A stretch of DNA of 64,000 bases from Tethya wilhelma. Taxonomy: Eukaryota > Porifera > Demospongiae > Tethyida > Tethyidae. Of this stretch, positions 51,133 to 63,400 are shown one piece after another (position 1 is the first letter of the stretch; each line of letters opens with the position of its first letter). Where the stretch lies: positions 9,112,563-9,176,562 of the forward strand of contig CAXIPT010000003.1 of assembly GCA_964030475.1 (NCBI GenBank), in the 5' to 3' direction. The position numbers were made by a program, and so were the translations under genes. The notes below the pieces were generated by a model, which made no database searches, was not told the DNA's origin, and saw nothing but the letters and a program-made list of their open reading frames with translations.

Positions 51133-52656
51133 ATGAGTGCCGTGTTGTACTTCTTGCTTGCATTGACAGTGGTGCCCCTGGTGGTATCCAGTGCTAGTCC
51201 AGGATCTCATGTGATAACACGCCGACAGACCCAGGATGACCCCTGCTCATTTGAAAATTATGTTCAACAAAATCCTAGTACACCGCAAGATTGTGTTATG
51301 CGACTCAATGCATCACTGCAAGCTTCCAATGTTGCAGACGCACTTGAGCAGGGATTATGTGATCCAGTTTGCGCACCACCTTACCTCAGCTTCTTAGAAG
51401 AATGCTTTAACCAAGATCCTACTTTTAGTCAAGGGCTCCCTCCTGGTACTATGCTTGGTACCGTTTTGGTGGAATACTACGCTCTTTTCTGTGGAGTAAG
51501 CGACATCAACAATATGCCATGTTACACCTCATTCTCTAATGATACCATTACTGTTGACAACCTTGCTGGCATCTCCTTGAATGGATCTTGTGCATCTACT
51601 CTCGTGGATTCATCAATCTGTACTATAGAGTGTAGAGAAGAAGTGAGAAGTGCTCGGGCTCAAATAGGATGCTGCATCAACAACTTTCTCAATACTTCGT
51701 ACTTAAGCATAGCTATTCCGGAATCAGCTGACGTAGTATCATATGCATTTTGGGATGGATGTGGTGTGGAGCCTCCCAGCTACTGTCCAGTGGATTCAGC
51801 ATTCTATCCATTTTTGTCCCCAGAAGTTGAATCCATATTGAATCCTGAAGGTACTCCTACCACGCCCCCTGATCAGGGTGATCCCTGCTCACTTGAGAAT
51901 TACTTTCAACAGAATCCTGGTGTATCCCAAGAATGTGTTATGCAACTTGAGAGTGCATTTCAGTCTCGCAGCTTTGCAGACACACTTGCTCAGGGATTAT
52001 GTGATCCAGTTTGTTCACCACCTTACCTAGGCTTTCTACGTGATTGTTTCAATCAACAGCCTGATGATCCGGGGCTCCCTCCTGGTACTATGATTGGTAG
52101 CCTATTGGTGGAGTACTACATTCTTTTCTGTGGAGTAAGTGACATCAACAATATGCCATGCTATTCTCTCCTCAGCTCCGATGAGGATAACACTGTTGAC
52201 AATCTTGCTGGCATTCCCTTGGATGGACCTTGTGCACCTGCTCTGACAAATCCATCAACCTGTGCTTCACAGTGTACTGAACAAGTAACAAGTGCTCGTA
52301 CTCAAATAGGATGCTGCATAAACAACTTTCTCAATACTTCATACTTCCATATAGCTGATCCAGCTACAACTCGTTTGGTATCGTATGCATTTTGGGATGG
52401 CTGTGATGTGGACACCCCCAGCTACTGTCCAGTGAACTCTGTACTTTATCCATATTTGTCACCAGAAATTGCATCCATATTGGATCCTAACTTCGAAGCC
52501 ACTACTACCAGCGAACCAGGTGATACCACTACCAGCGAACCAGGTGATACCACTACCAGCGAACCAGGTGATACCGCTACAAGGATGACGGCCTTTAACA
52601 AGCTACTGTATGTTCTGATCATTGTTGGTGTGATATTGTTGATGTCAGCAATGTAG
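51133..52656 (+). CDS. Two-domain Cys-rich protein with Thr/Pro stalk and C-terminal anchor
   Basis: A single exon of 507 residues. A signal peptide (SAVLYFLLALTVVPLVVSS) is followed by an RRQT site. There are two copies (~36-235 and ~248-455) of the Cys-rich domain found once at 44000-44776. Shared blocks are ENYxQQNPxxxQxCVM, GLCDPVCxPPYLxF, LFCGVSDINNMPCY, IGCCINNFLNTSY and YAFWDGC. A stalk of three perfect TTTSEPGD octapeptides (24-bp DNA repeats at 52500-52575) leads to a hydrophobic C-terminus (LLYVLIIVGVILLMSAM) typical of a GPI signal or a short membrane anchor. Its 3' end lies within the duplication at 52448-55749. No named domain is recognised. Confidence 0.85.
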   Translation: MSAVLYFLLALTVVPLVVSSASPGSHVITRRQTQDDPCSFENYVQQNPSTPQDCVMRLNASLQASNVADALEQGLCDPVCAPPYLSFLEECFNQDPTFSQGLPPGTMLGTVLVEYYALFCGVSDINNMPCYTSFSNDTITVDNLAGISLNGSCASTLVDSSICTIECREEVRSARAQIGCCINNFLNTSYLSIAIPESADVVSYAFWDGCGVEPPSYCPVDSAFYPFLSPEVESILNPEGTPTTPPDQGDPCSLENYFQQNPGVSQECVMQLESAFQSRSFADTLAQGLCDPVCSPPYLGFLRDCFNQQPDDPGLPPGTMIGSLLVEYYILFCGVSDINNMPCYSLLSSDEDNTVDNLAGIPLDGPCAPALTNPSTCASQCTEQVTSARTQIGCCINNFLNTSYFHIADPATTRLVSYAFWDGCDVDTPSYCPVNSVLYPYLSPEIASILDPNFEATTTSEPGDTTTSEPGDTTTSEPGDTATRMTAFNKLLYVLIIVGVILLMSAM

Positions 52657-52890
52657 CTGTAGCTATATATGCATTAAATCAACATGCAGTTTAAGACTGT
52701 TTTAAGATAGCAGTTTCCAGTATATACAGTGTATAATATTATAGACACATGCAGTGTAAGCTGGAATGTTACTTTTTGGGGGTTTTTTGTTTTGTTGTTT
52801 TTGTTAAGCTTAGTTATTTTTGCATGCAATTTACAACTATTTTTGTGTTGTGAGTTTTACTACCATAATTAATGTCATACTTGGTTTCAT

Positions 52891-53286
52891 TAGGCCTGGC
52901 AAACTAAATTGCCTGTTTATCGTCACCGCCCGCGTGCAAATTTCAATTTTGTCAAAAGTTTTCATATTTCAACTGCGCATGCGCACAATGGGTTTAAAGG
53001 TCAAAACTACCATGATCGAGGCGCTCTTGAGTCCGGGCCAGTTATTTCCTGCGTTGTTGATAGCTTATTCTACCTGTGGATAATAGCAACTGCTCTACAA
53101 CTTACTTCACAGTCTGTGGTCAATGCAAGCGTCAGTTTTTGATCCCAAAACACTGGCAAATTACTGCTGGGCTGCGCTACTGAACTTACCCGTTTCCGGT
53201 ATGAAATATGAAATATGACCGCCCGCCCGCATCAAAAACAGGAAGTACGGTGACGATAAACAGACAATTTAGTTTGCCAGGCCTTA
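52891..53286. repeat. Inverted-repeat element with AGGCCTGGCAAACTAAATTG ends
   Basis: Arms of ~35 bases (52892-52926 and 53251-53286) are inverted copies differing by one base. The 320-base interior is non-coding and has short GGCGGGCG-type segments. A second copy at 54542-54937 is due to the tandem duplication. Confidence 0.8.
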
Positions 53287-54098
53287 GTAGTTGAAGGGAC
53301 ACTACCTGTTATATGTGACCGAATTTTGGAAAACCGACCACTTCGAGCAAAAGTTTTTTTGTAGTAATCGGCGGTTTTAGCGTAATACGCGACGCGCGCG
53401 CGAAAAAATTTTTTTTGCACGAAAGGGGAGGGGCATACCTTGGCGAGCTGCAGCTATGTCAGCCACAGCTAGCTTCTCTCCCGTTAGTACACGGGATGTG
53501 TTGCCATGTTCATTGATTAATTATTCTGATAAAGTACATGATGCAGCTGCCGCTATGCATCTCATTATAATAATGCATATTTAATTTGCAACAAAAAACA
53601 ATACATTGTTCATGAACTAAACACTTCTGGCAGAAAGAAATCTCTTGCAGATGATCAGAAGACAGCCTACAGTGTTGCAGAATTGCTGGGCTAAGCCAGG
53701 AGCTGTTTATCTGTGCATGATAATGAATGAATATTGTGTACATTGTGTATAATTCATAAATTATGAATTTGCAATGAAATCTGTGGGGGTTAGAAGCTAA
53801 GCGCTTATGATTGTGGGTAATAAGTATTAGCTAGACTATTTTCTACTGTTAGAATAGGTATAGATACATTCATTTATTATTGGGCGCTTATTTCTGCGCC
53901 ATTTATAGCCTTGTTACTCTAGTTATAGCCCACCCGCTACATTATTCTACTTAGTAAACTTACTTACCTCACTGATGAATCCTCCTGGAAGGTTCCCTGG
54001 TCTTCTGTGTCTTTGAAAAGGCTCCTAAAGTAAGTTTTAACTAGCGCTTCAACTAACTTCATGCATATTCTGATACTACATGAAAATTGTACCACAAT

Positions 54099-54307
54099 AT
54101 CCATATTTGTCACCAGAAATTGCATCCATATTGGATCCTAACTTCGAAGCCACTACTACCAGCGAACCAGGTGATACCACTACCAGCGAACCAGGTGATA
54201 CCACTACCAGCGAACCAGGTGATACCGCTACAAGGATGACGGCCTTTAACAAGCTACTGTATGTTCTGATCATTGTTGGTGTGATATTGTTGATGTCAGC
54301 AATGTAG
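54099..54307 (+). pseudogene. Duplicated 3' fragment of the two-domain Cys-rich gene
   Basis: The fragment repeats the last ~69 codons (from YPYLSPEIASILDPNF through the TTTSEPGD repeats to the hydrophobic end). It lacks a signal peptide and both Cys-rich domains, so it cannot give a secreted product on its own. It is the product of the 1651-bp tandem duplication, whether real or an assembly artefact. Confidence 0.85.
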
Positions 54308-54961
54308 CTGTAGCTATATATGCATTAAATCAACATGCAGTTTAAGACTGTTTTAAGATAGCAGTTTCCAGTATATACAGTGTATAATATTATAGACACA
54401 TGCAGTGTAAGCTGGAATGTTACTTTTTGGGGGTTTTTTGTTTTGTTGTTTTTGTTAAGCTTAGTTATTTTTGCATGCAATTTACAACTATTTTTGTGTT
54501 GTGAGTTTTACTACCATAATTAATGTCATACTTGGTTTCATTAGGCCTGGCAAACTAAATTGCCTGTTTATCGTCACCGCCCGCGTGCAAATTTCAATTT
54601 TGTCAAAAGTTTTCATATTTCAACTGCGCATGCGCACAATGGGTTTAAAGGTCAAAACTACCATGATCGAGGCGCTCTTGAGTCCGGGCCAGTTATTTCC
54701 TGCGTTGTTGATAGCTTATTCTACCTGTGGATAATAGCAACTGCTCTACAACTTACTTCACAGTCTGTGGTCAATGCAAGCGTCAGTTTTTGATCCCAAA
54801 ACACTGGCAAATTACTGCTGGGCTGCGCTACTGAACTTACCCGTTTCCGGTATGAAATATGAAATATGACCGCCCGCCCGCATCAAAAACAGGAAGTACG
54901 GTGACGATAAACAGACAATTTAGTTTGCCAGGCCTTAGTAGTTGAAGGGACACTACCTGTT

Positions 54962-56004
54962 ATATGTGACCGAATTTTGGAAAACCGACCACTTCGAGCA
55001 AAAGTTTTTTTGTAGTAATCGGCGGTTTTAGCGTAATACGCGACGCGCGCGCGAAAAAATTTTTTTTGCACGAAAGGGGAGGGGCATACCTTGGCGAGCT
55101 GCAGCTATGTCAGCCACAGCTAGCTTCTCTCCCGTTAGTACACGGGATGTGTTGCCATGTTCATTGATTAATTATTCTGATAAAGTACATGATGCAGCTG
55201 CCGCTATGCATCTCATTATAATAATGCATATTTAATTTGCAACAAAAAACAATACATTGTTCATGAACTAAACACTTCTGGCAGAAAGAAATCTCTTGCA
55301 GATGATCAGAAGACAGCCTACAGTGTTGCAGAATTGCTGGGCTAAGCCAGGAGCTGTTTATCTGTGCATGATAATGAATGAATATTGTGTACATTGTGTA
55401 TAATTCATAAATTATGAATTTGCAATGAAATCTGTGGGGGTTAGAAGCTAAGCGCTTATGATTGTGGGTAATAAGTATTAGCTAGACTATTTTCTACTGT
55501 TAGAATAGGTATAGATACATTCATTTATTATTGGGCGCTTATTTCTGCGCCATTTATAGCCTTGTTACTCTAGTTATAGCCCACCCGCTACATTATTCTA
55601 CTTAGTAAACTTACTTACCTCACTGATGAATCCTCCTGGAAGGTTCCCTGGTCTTCTGTGTCTTTGAAAAGGCTCCTAAAGTAAGTTTTAACTAGCGCTT
55701 CAACTAACTTCATGCATATTCTGATACTACATGAAAATTGTACCACAAACATAAATTCATTGTAACACGGATAGTATACGGATTTCGTGTACTCGCACTT
55801 AGCAACGTATTCGATTACAATTTTAGCGAGTAAAATTGGAATGAACGGTCGGTATATTTGAGCTCATATCTCCAAAACTATAGCGCCTAGCCGCTTCAAA
55901 TTTGGAAAATAGCTAGCTGCAATGACGTAGATTACAATGCAATCGCTATCTCAAAATTCGCGGATTGCTCGAAGTGGTCGGTTTTCCAAAATTCGGTCAC
56001 ATAT
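54962..56004. repeat. Inverted-repeat element of ~1.04 kb
   Basis: Perfect 40-bp inverted ends (54962-55001 and 55965-56004, starting ATATGTGACCGAATTTTGG) enclose non-coding DNA. In the first copy of the tandem duplication only its left part (53311-54098) exists, so the element was present before the duplication or assembly break. Confidence 0.8.
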
Positions 56005-56738
56005 AATGATACATGCTCAACTTCATCTGAACTTCACCAACACACCACTTGAAAGTCTGTATCGTAGGAGACAGATGTATGGTGCAAAGCAGTACTAGTC
56101 TCATAGTGTAGTCGAATGGGCGTATATGCAGATCATACATGGGTTACAAGTTTTATTAGTGTGGTCTTGTTCCATGCATAATTTATGCGTCCTATAATAT
56201 TATTATTATAATAATTGTGTTGGCAGTTCAGTCGCGCCTTTTGATCTGCCATGCTAGCTGTGTTTGCTTGTGATCATACAAAATGCAGGGAGTAAAGCAG
56301 CTAGCAATATGCACAAGTTTAAATCGAACACATACATGTACAGTATACACTAGCTAGCTTGAAACTCACTTTAGCATCTACGTATTGGATCGATCATCAT
56401 AATTAACATTTATAAGAATAATAATTTTTGGGTTGCTTTTGAGTAAAAAAATTATTATTAATAATAGATGCCAAGAATTCACAGCCATTGTTAATTCTTT
56501 AAAATAAAAATTAATGTAGTTCTACGTGAGAAGGCAGACAAAACAAAGGATTGAGACATACTTAGTCGAAGATATAATAATTATAAGGTAAGATATTAGA
56601 AACACCATGAATATGAGATAATTATGATAAATCACTTTGGCACACACAGGAGTCACAATAAATTTACAATAGTTTTTGAACTGTAATAATAATTATGAAT
56701 ATAATTTTTTTAATGCATGATGACGTTGGGACATTACA
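56005..56738. other. Spacer without recognisable genes
   Basis: Very AT-rich sequence with runs of AATAATAATTATT. No coding frame, RNA gene or element is supported. Confidence 0.5.
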
Positions 56739-58761
56739 TCACACTTCAGTTTCCGTTGAAGGGGTAATTACAGGGGCTTCCCGAGGTTCCACTGACAATG
56801 AAGCATCATACAAACTGCCATAAAACAAAAACAATGGTGACATACTTACACTGGTCCTAATCAGCTTTACATAATAGTATGTAACTCCAAATTTTCGTGA
56901 CACAACAAGTTTGTGGAAAGTCTGTTTTTGCTGTTTAGAACTATATTCTCATCACAATCTCTAAAACTGTACTACCAATATACGGTTTTCTAAATCTTCA
57001 TGGAGAAAATTTTCACACACCGATTCCTGGTCAACTCTTGTGTACACTATATAGCAAATTCTATTACCAGTGAAACCATATACTGTATAGCACAAAAATT
57101 TGGCAGATTTTAACATTCAATTTGGCGGATTGGCTGTTATGGTAAGGACCGCCAATATTAACCCCCCAAACCGTCATTTTTGCGCATGCACATACACAAT
57201 ACGTGTATTGTTGCGAGCACTAACGCCAAAATAAAATCCTCCAATCATGAAATTTTTGACAATCCGCCAAATTTTATTCCCACCAATATATTTTGTACTA
57301 TACGGTAGGCTGTTTAGAAAGGCTGCATCTACTTGAGCCTGACTAAGATAGGTATACATAGATTTGCTATAGTAGCTTTACCACATAATAAGCCAACCAC
57401 AATACAGTGCACTTACTCTGATTCTGAGAGACACCACAGATGCCGACAGAAGTCTTGAGTCTTGTCCTCTGGGGGAAAAAAGTATTTTGTCTTTTGATAT
57501 CTCTTTAGCTCTTCAAACTGAAAATGAATTAACATTATCCGTGAACGATTTGTGAAGTCAATGAGTTGATGTTTCAATCGCAATTTACAAACAAACCTTT
57601 AAAACCATAGTTCTTAATTTGGAGAAATTCAGTAGACCATTTTTAAGTGTCTTTTGAGTTGCATCATTCAAAAAGGTCAAATCTCTCATATACACACCTG
57701 TATGCATGGAAAACAATGCGTGTAGACTTTAATTATAGAGACCACATCATATATCCCTATACAAAGTGTACTATGTACACATGATGTGGAGGTTTACATA
57801 CATACTGAGAAATGTGTTATCATAATATTATCTTACCAAAATATGGGATACATTGGTCCCCCACACGTCTGTGTACACTCGAGAGCATTTTGCGATAGTT
57901 GATATGGTTGTTTGTTGGGTCTGTGATCTGCATGAGCTTACGAAATGACTTTGTTGTCTTTTCACTGACAAACTGAAGAGAGAAGAGAAAGAAAACAGTA
58001 AAGTGAAAACTCTACCATAAATGTACAATACACTGTATGTTAGAATATTCTTTACTTACTTCCCAGCTTTTCTTCAACCTTCTGACAGCTGCCAAAGAGA
58101 GACCAGTCACTACGGAGATGGTGGTGTTAAAGTTCTTCAACTCCTTACAGTGCTATATACACAAAAATAGTATAATAACAAAAACATTATTTCATGCATG
58201 AGCTATGGATTGACATTGCAATAAAAATCTTGGCTGTTCCATGTGTACCTTTGCAACCTCGATAAACTTCTCAATGAGTGCTCCTCTCAGTTTGGCATCA
58301 TTTACACAACATATCTCACTGGCCACCCAGTAGCTGACCTGGTAACACAGGGAACAGATCACAGTACATTATGCATTATGCAACAGACTTAGGGTAAGAC
58401 CAAACCATAAACTGTATACATGTGTAGCTAAATCAACAAACTCTATTGTGGAATGGTTTGGTTTTTCGTTTCCTTACCTTATTGAAACGAGCAATAAATG
58501 CATCAATGTTTCTTCGATATGGTTTGTTTTCTATTAGAACACAAAGTGAAACTTAATAAATACAAAACTCTAGACAGTATACAATATTCTATTAACCTGG
58601 AGAATTTGATTCCCAAGTATAGACAACAAGTTCGTGAGTTCCGATTGCCTTCAAAAACTCCAGTTCTATTAGAGTAAGCTGTGTGGGTTGAAAACAATAA
58701 CCAATGAATCACGTTAGTAGAATTCATGACTATTGGCCTATGGCCACACACAAACACACAC

Positions 58762-58798
<37 letters not shown>

Positions 58799-60433
58799 CA
58801 CCTGTCTAGCCAGTTGTATAGCTGTCAACATGCTAACATCGACACTACAATCCCGTCTAGAAGCAGCAGTGGTCCTCCATGTCTGAAACTCATGAGAGGG
58901 AGAGGGATCAGCCTCAGCGTGTCTCACAGGACTCAGAGGAGGCATTGTAGAAAATTTTGACGACTTTGTGGGTGTGGCAGGTGAACTAGAGGAAGGAGAG
59001 AGGGAGAGGGGAGAGGGAGGAGCAGCGTACTGTTTACTGCAGGAGGCAAGCTGGAGGAGAGGGGAAAAGGGGGTTGGGTGGGTGAGAGGAATAGACTGAA
59101 ATGGGATGAGCATAACACATACGTACATCCATTCACGTACATGAATGTATACATACTTTAGACATTTGTTTTGNAAGGGGCGAGCCGTTATCATTGCTAT
59201 GTAGTAAATGATTAAAGTTCATCAATAATTGATGTTACTTCAACTATATACAATACACATAAAAATGAAAGCTGAATATTAATCAGGATGTAACTAAAGT
59301 GTACTTGAAAATGTATACAGCATGACTGAGCAGTATGATCCAATTGCTAGTTGTTCAAGAACTGACAGACAGGTGTATATGTGCTAGTATAGGAGCCAGC
59401 TGTACTACCTGTTGTTTTATTTCCTTTCCTCTACTCAGCTATATATCCTCCCTTTTGGTAGTTTTCAGCCCCTCTAATTGTCGTCTCTCCGGTCATTCCA
59501 TGGCTCAGTTCCGAGTCTTTAACCCTAAGCCTAAGGGCACCAACTTGGCGAGCTTTTAAGTTTATTCTCTTTTCAGCTCAAGCAGTAGCTTTCACCACTG
59601 ATCGAGTTCTCTCTGATCATAGATAATATACTCCGGGTCGGAGTATATTATCTATGCTCTGATTGAAGTGCAAGATCACGATAAACACGTGGACTTACGC
59701 GCATGCGCTTTAAATAGAGCACAGGCAATGATCGTCATAAACATAACCTACATTTAAACGGTGGAAAGGACGTACGCCAGACAAATATATAATATATAGA
59801 AAATTTTGCCGTTGACTACACTAGTGTGGGGCTCGCTCCGGCTTGCCCCAATGATTTGTGTAAAACATTATTTGATGCATGAGCTATGGATTGAAATTGC
59901 AATAAAAATCTTGGCTGTTCCAAGTGTACCTTAGCAACCTCGATAAACTTCTCAATGAGTGCTCCTCTCAGTTTGGCATCGTTTACGCAACATATCTCAC
60001 TGGCCACCCAGTAGCTGACCTGGTAACACAGGGAACAGATCACAGTACATTATGCAATATGTAACTGACTTGGGTAAGACCAAACCATAAACTGTATACA
60101 TGTGTAGCTAAATCAACAAACTCTATTGTGGAATGGTTTGGTTTTTCGTTTCCTTACCTTATTGAAACGAGCAATAAATGCATCAATGTTTCTTCGATAT
60201 GGTTTGTTTTCTATTAGAACACAAAGTGAAACTTAATAAATACAAAACTCTAGATAGTATACAATATTCTACTAACCTGGAGAATTTGATTCCCAAGTAT
60301 AGACAACAAGTTCGTGAGTTCCGATTGCCTTCAAAAACTCCAGTTCGATTAGAGTAAGCTGTGTGGGTTGAAAACAATAACCAATGAATCACGTTAGTAG
60401 AATTCATGACTATTGGCCTATGGCCACACACAA

Positions 60434-60468
<35 letters not shown>

Positions 60469-63400
60469 CCCACCTGTCTAGCCAGTTGTATAGCTGTCAA
60501 CATGCTAACATCGACACTACAATCCCGTCTAGAAGCAGCAGTGGTCTTCCATGTCTGAAACTCATGAGAGGGAGAGGGATCAGCCTCAGCGTGTCTCACA
60601 GGACTCAGAGGAGGCATTGTAGAAAATTTTGACGACTTTGTGGGTGTGGCAGGTGAACTAGAGGAAGGAGAGAGGGAGAGGGGAGAGGGAGGAGCAGCGT
60701 ACTGTTTACTGCAGGAGGCAAGCTGGAGGAGAGGGGAAAAGGGGGTTGGGTGGGTGAGAGGAATAGACTGAAATGGGATGAGCATAACACATACGTACAT
60801 CCATTCACGTACATGAATGTATACATACTTTAGACATTTGTTTTGGGGGGTTCTATGGTGTTATAGAACTACAACATGGAGGAAGGCCACTATTACTATC
60901 GTATCCCCAATGTAAAGGTTAGCAAATTTAGAAACGTAATAGGTTTGTAGTTTTATAAACTCATATTTTCTCTATAGCGTCTTTTCACTCACTCTCTTTC
61001 TCCTTTCCGTGAGTGAAAGGTCAAAGAGGAGCCTGGGAGCGAGGCTAGGCACTCTAGTCATTTGGAATACTGCTAGTCTCGCTCCCAGGCTCTCCCCATT
61101 GACCTTACACTCACAGTAAAGGGGAGATCCTGGGAACAATGCTAGAAACTGCAAATAAATTCATGGGTGCTTTATGAGATTCAGAGACCAGTAGCTGCCC
61201 AATCAAATCATGTATAAATTTTAGTATCTAAGTATGCCATATCTCTAGAGCATAACAGCAACAATAAAATGATTACATATACACATATGAGATGTAATTT
61301 CAGACACATGTACATGTAAATAATAATCAGTCATGTGTAAAATAGCCAGCCTTTGACAATCCTTACCATTTCTACAGTATACACATTATGTACGTGTTTA
61401 ACATACACCATGTTTGGTAAAGATCGTCAAAAGAAACTAAGTAGCATCATGTGGATAGAAAGTGAGAGGCAACAAGGCTATTTATAGTTAGAATGCATGT
61501 ATTCGGTACATCAATCCTTTTTTTAAAAAATGGTGGTTACTGTATGTCTAGAATTTCACAATGGCTCAAGTATTCACACAGTCATGCAGTACATGTGAAC
61601 AGTTGTACGCATATACACATGAAACAGAGTCTATACAGAGCCAGTGCATCATAGAGAGTGAACGTCAACTTTTCGAATACAGAATTTGAGGCAGTCTTCT
61701 TTCAAGTAGAGTGTCTGTTTTTTAGGGTTCCAGTCTAGGTTGGATTGAGGTACTAGCGTGTGAGTGAGAGAAATATTTGAGCCCAGTTTAGCCGGAGACC
61801 ACACCAGTGTTTCGACCAGAGTAATGTGATCCGAGTCGCGATATTGGTTCATGAGCTGCAAAGTAAATGTGACTTTAGCTGGCCACTTTAGTGAGGATAT
61901 GTCTTGTTGGGGTTTGGGAACAAAGGAGAGAGAGACGTGTGTTCCCGAGCCAGTGCCCACGCCATTAGCGTGAACAACAAAGAAGAATTTATACCCCCAT
62001 GGATGAGTACGCCTGGCTGGACTTGAAAATTGATTGACAGTTTTTTGTTTTGAGAAATTATCTACCGTGAAGTAGAAAGGGAAAAAGAATACCTTTGATT
62101 CATCGATAATCTCTTCGTTCTTCTTTATCAGTTGCTTGCACTCATCAACTTCGATTTTCAGTTTGAAAATCTCCTTTCCTTGTCTCTGTATCTCTCTTTG
62201 ACTGAACTCTCTTATCTCTTTCAACTCACGATCTTTTTCTTCAAGTTTATTTTCAAAATTTCGCTTCATTTCAACATATGCTAAGCCCATCAGTGCCAGA
62301 TGCTTACGAATGTTAGCCTCCATGTGCATCACTTCATCTTGGCGTTTGAACTTCACCAAACAACCGGCCTCGCAAAATTCACACTCCACGTCAGCAAGCG
62401 GACACTCCTTGGTGGTGTGAGTTTCAAGATTCAAGCGATCGCACGTTTCTCCACAGCCATTTGGGCACTCGATGGTGAAGAACTTACACTCTTGTGCATG
62501 CTTGCTGCAGATTATTTCATACGTGGCTTTAAATCCACAAAAACGACAGGAATAGTCACGCTTGGTACATTCTGACGTGAGGTGTCCATCTAAGTCACAT
62601 TTCTTAACCAGTTCTCCACATTGTGATGGACACTGGATACAGATGTACTCACAGTCGCCACTGCTCTCACTGATGTGGTCGTCTAACTCCTCTAGAGTTC
62701 CTCTCCAGAAACAGCCAACTTCTTTATTGACACAGCACACACTCAAAGAGTTAATCTTGTTAAGAAGCTTCACGTTCAAGAGAGTTGTAAAGCCACTCTT
62801 GTTGCAGTGAGGACAAGGGTTGTTGAGCTTTGAAGCTGTGCTGATACAGTTTGAACAGAAGACCTCTCCACAGCAGCTGGTGATGGTGGGCTCCTTGGCT
62901 ATATGCTCACCAATTTTACACTCATAGTCTTCAGAGACAGGGTCTAGGAACTCACAGAGATAGTCTCCTACAAAGAGCTTTGTTGCTACACTCTTTTGAG
63001 CTGTTTTCAAACTGTCTATACCCTCTTCTTCTGCTTTGTCCATGTTTTGAATCTAACTTTGAAATTCTTGTGGTTTAACACGCCTATTACACTTCAATTG
63101 TCTAATTTTTCTGGAAATTCCTTTAATTGGAGAACTGAGATTTTGCAATGGCTTCTGTATGTAAGAGGTCTAACAAACAATCCTAAACCTAAAAGGAACA
63201 CCCTCCTAATCCTTACTCATGTAAGAGACACATAGACAGACTTGCAGTGTGCATGATTTAATAGTCACACACTGCTTGCACATGTAAAACAAATGTTCGT
63301 GTAAGCAGAAGTACTTGGTCTGGCTAGTACAACATGTAGCATACCTTTTCTTGAATGACTTTTTCAAGGTCTGTTCCAGCCAGCTGGAAGTTAGTGTCCT

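Larger units (their letters stand above)
52448..55749. repeat. 1651-bp tandem duplication of the gene's 3' end and downstream DNA
   Basis: Copies 52448-54098 and 54099-55749 are essentially identical at an offset of 1651. Each contains the last ~70 codons of the two-domain gene, an inverted-repeat element of 396 bp (52891-53286 and 54542-54937), and the left part of a second element. No substitution was noticed by eye. Confidence 0.9.
58178..60846. repeat. Tandem duplication of ~1 kb of the RasGEF with a 0.7-kb insert
   Basis: Copy 1 (58178-59173) and copy 2 (~59860-60846) are about 98% identical, with substitutions near 58189/59861+ and different (GA)n lengths. Copy 1 ends at an N (59174). 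The 59175-59860 insert is unique and contains a perfect hairpin. Each copy holds four RasGEF exons. Confidence 0.85.

Noticed and set aside
58704..58886. Open frames with RERERERE runs here and at 60384-60632
   Set aside because: They are translations of the (GA)n microsatellite opposite the RasGEF exons.
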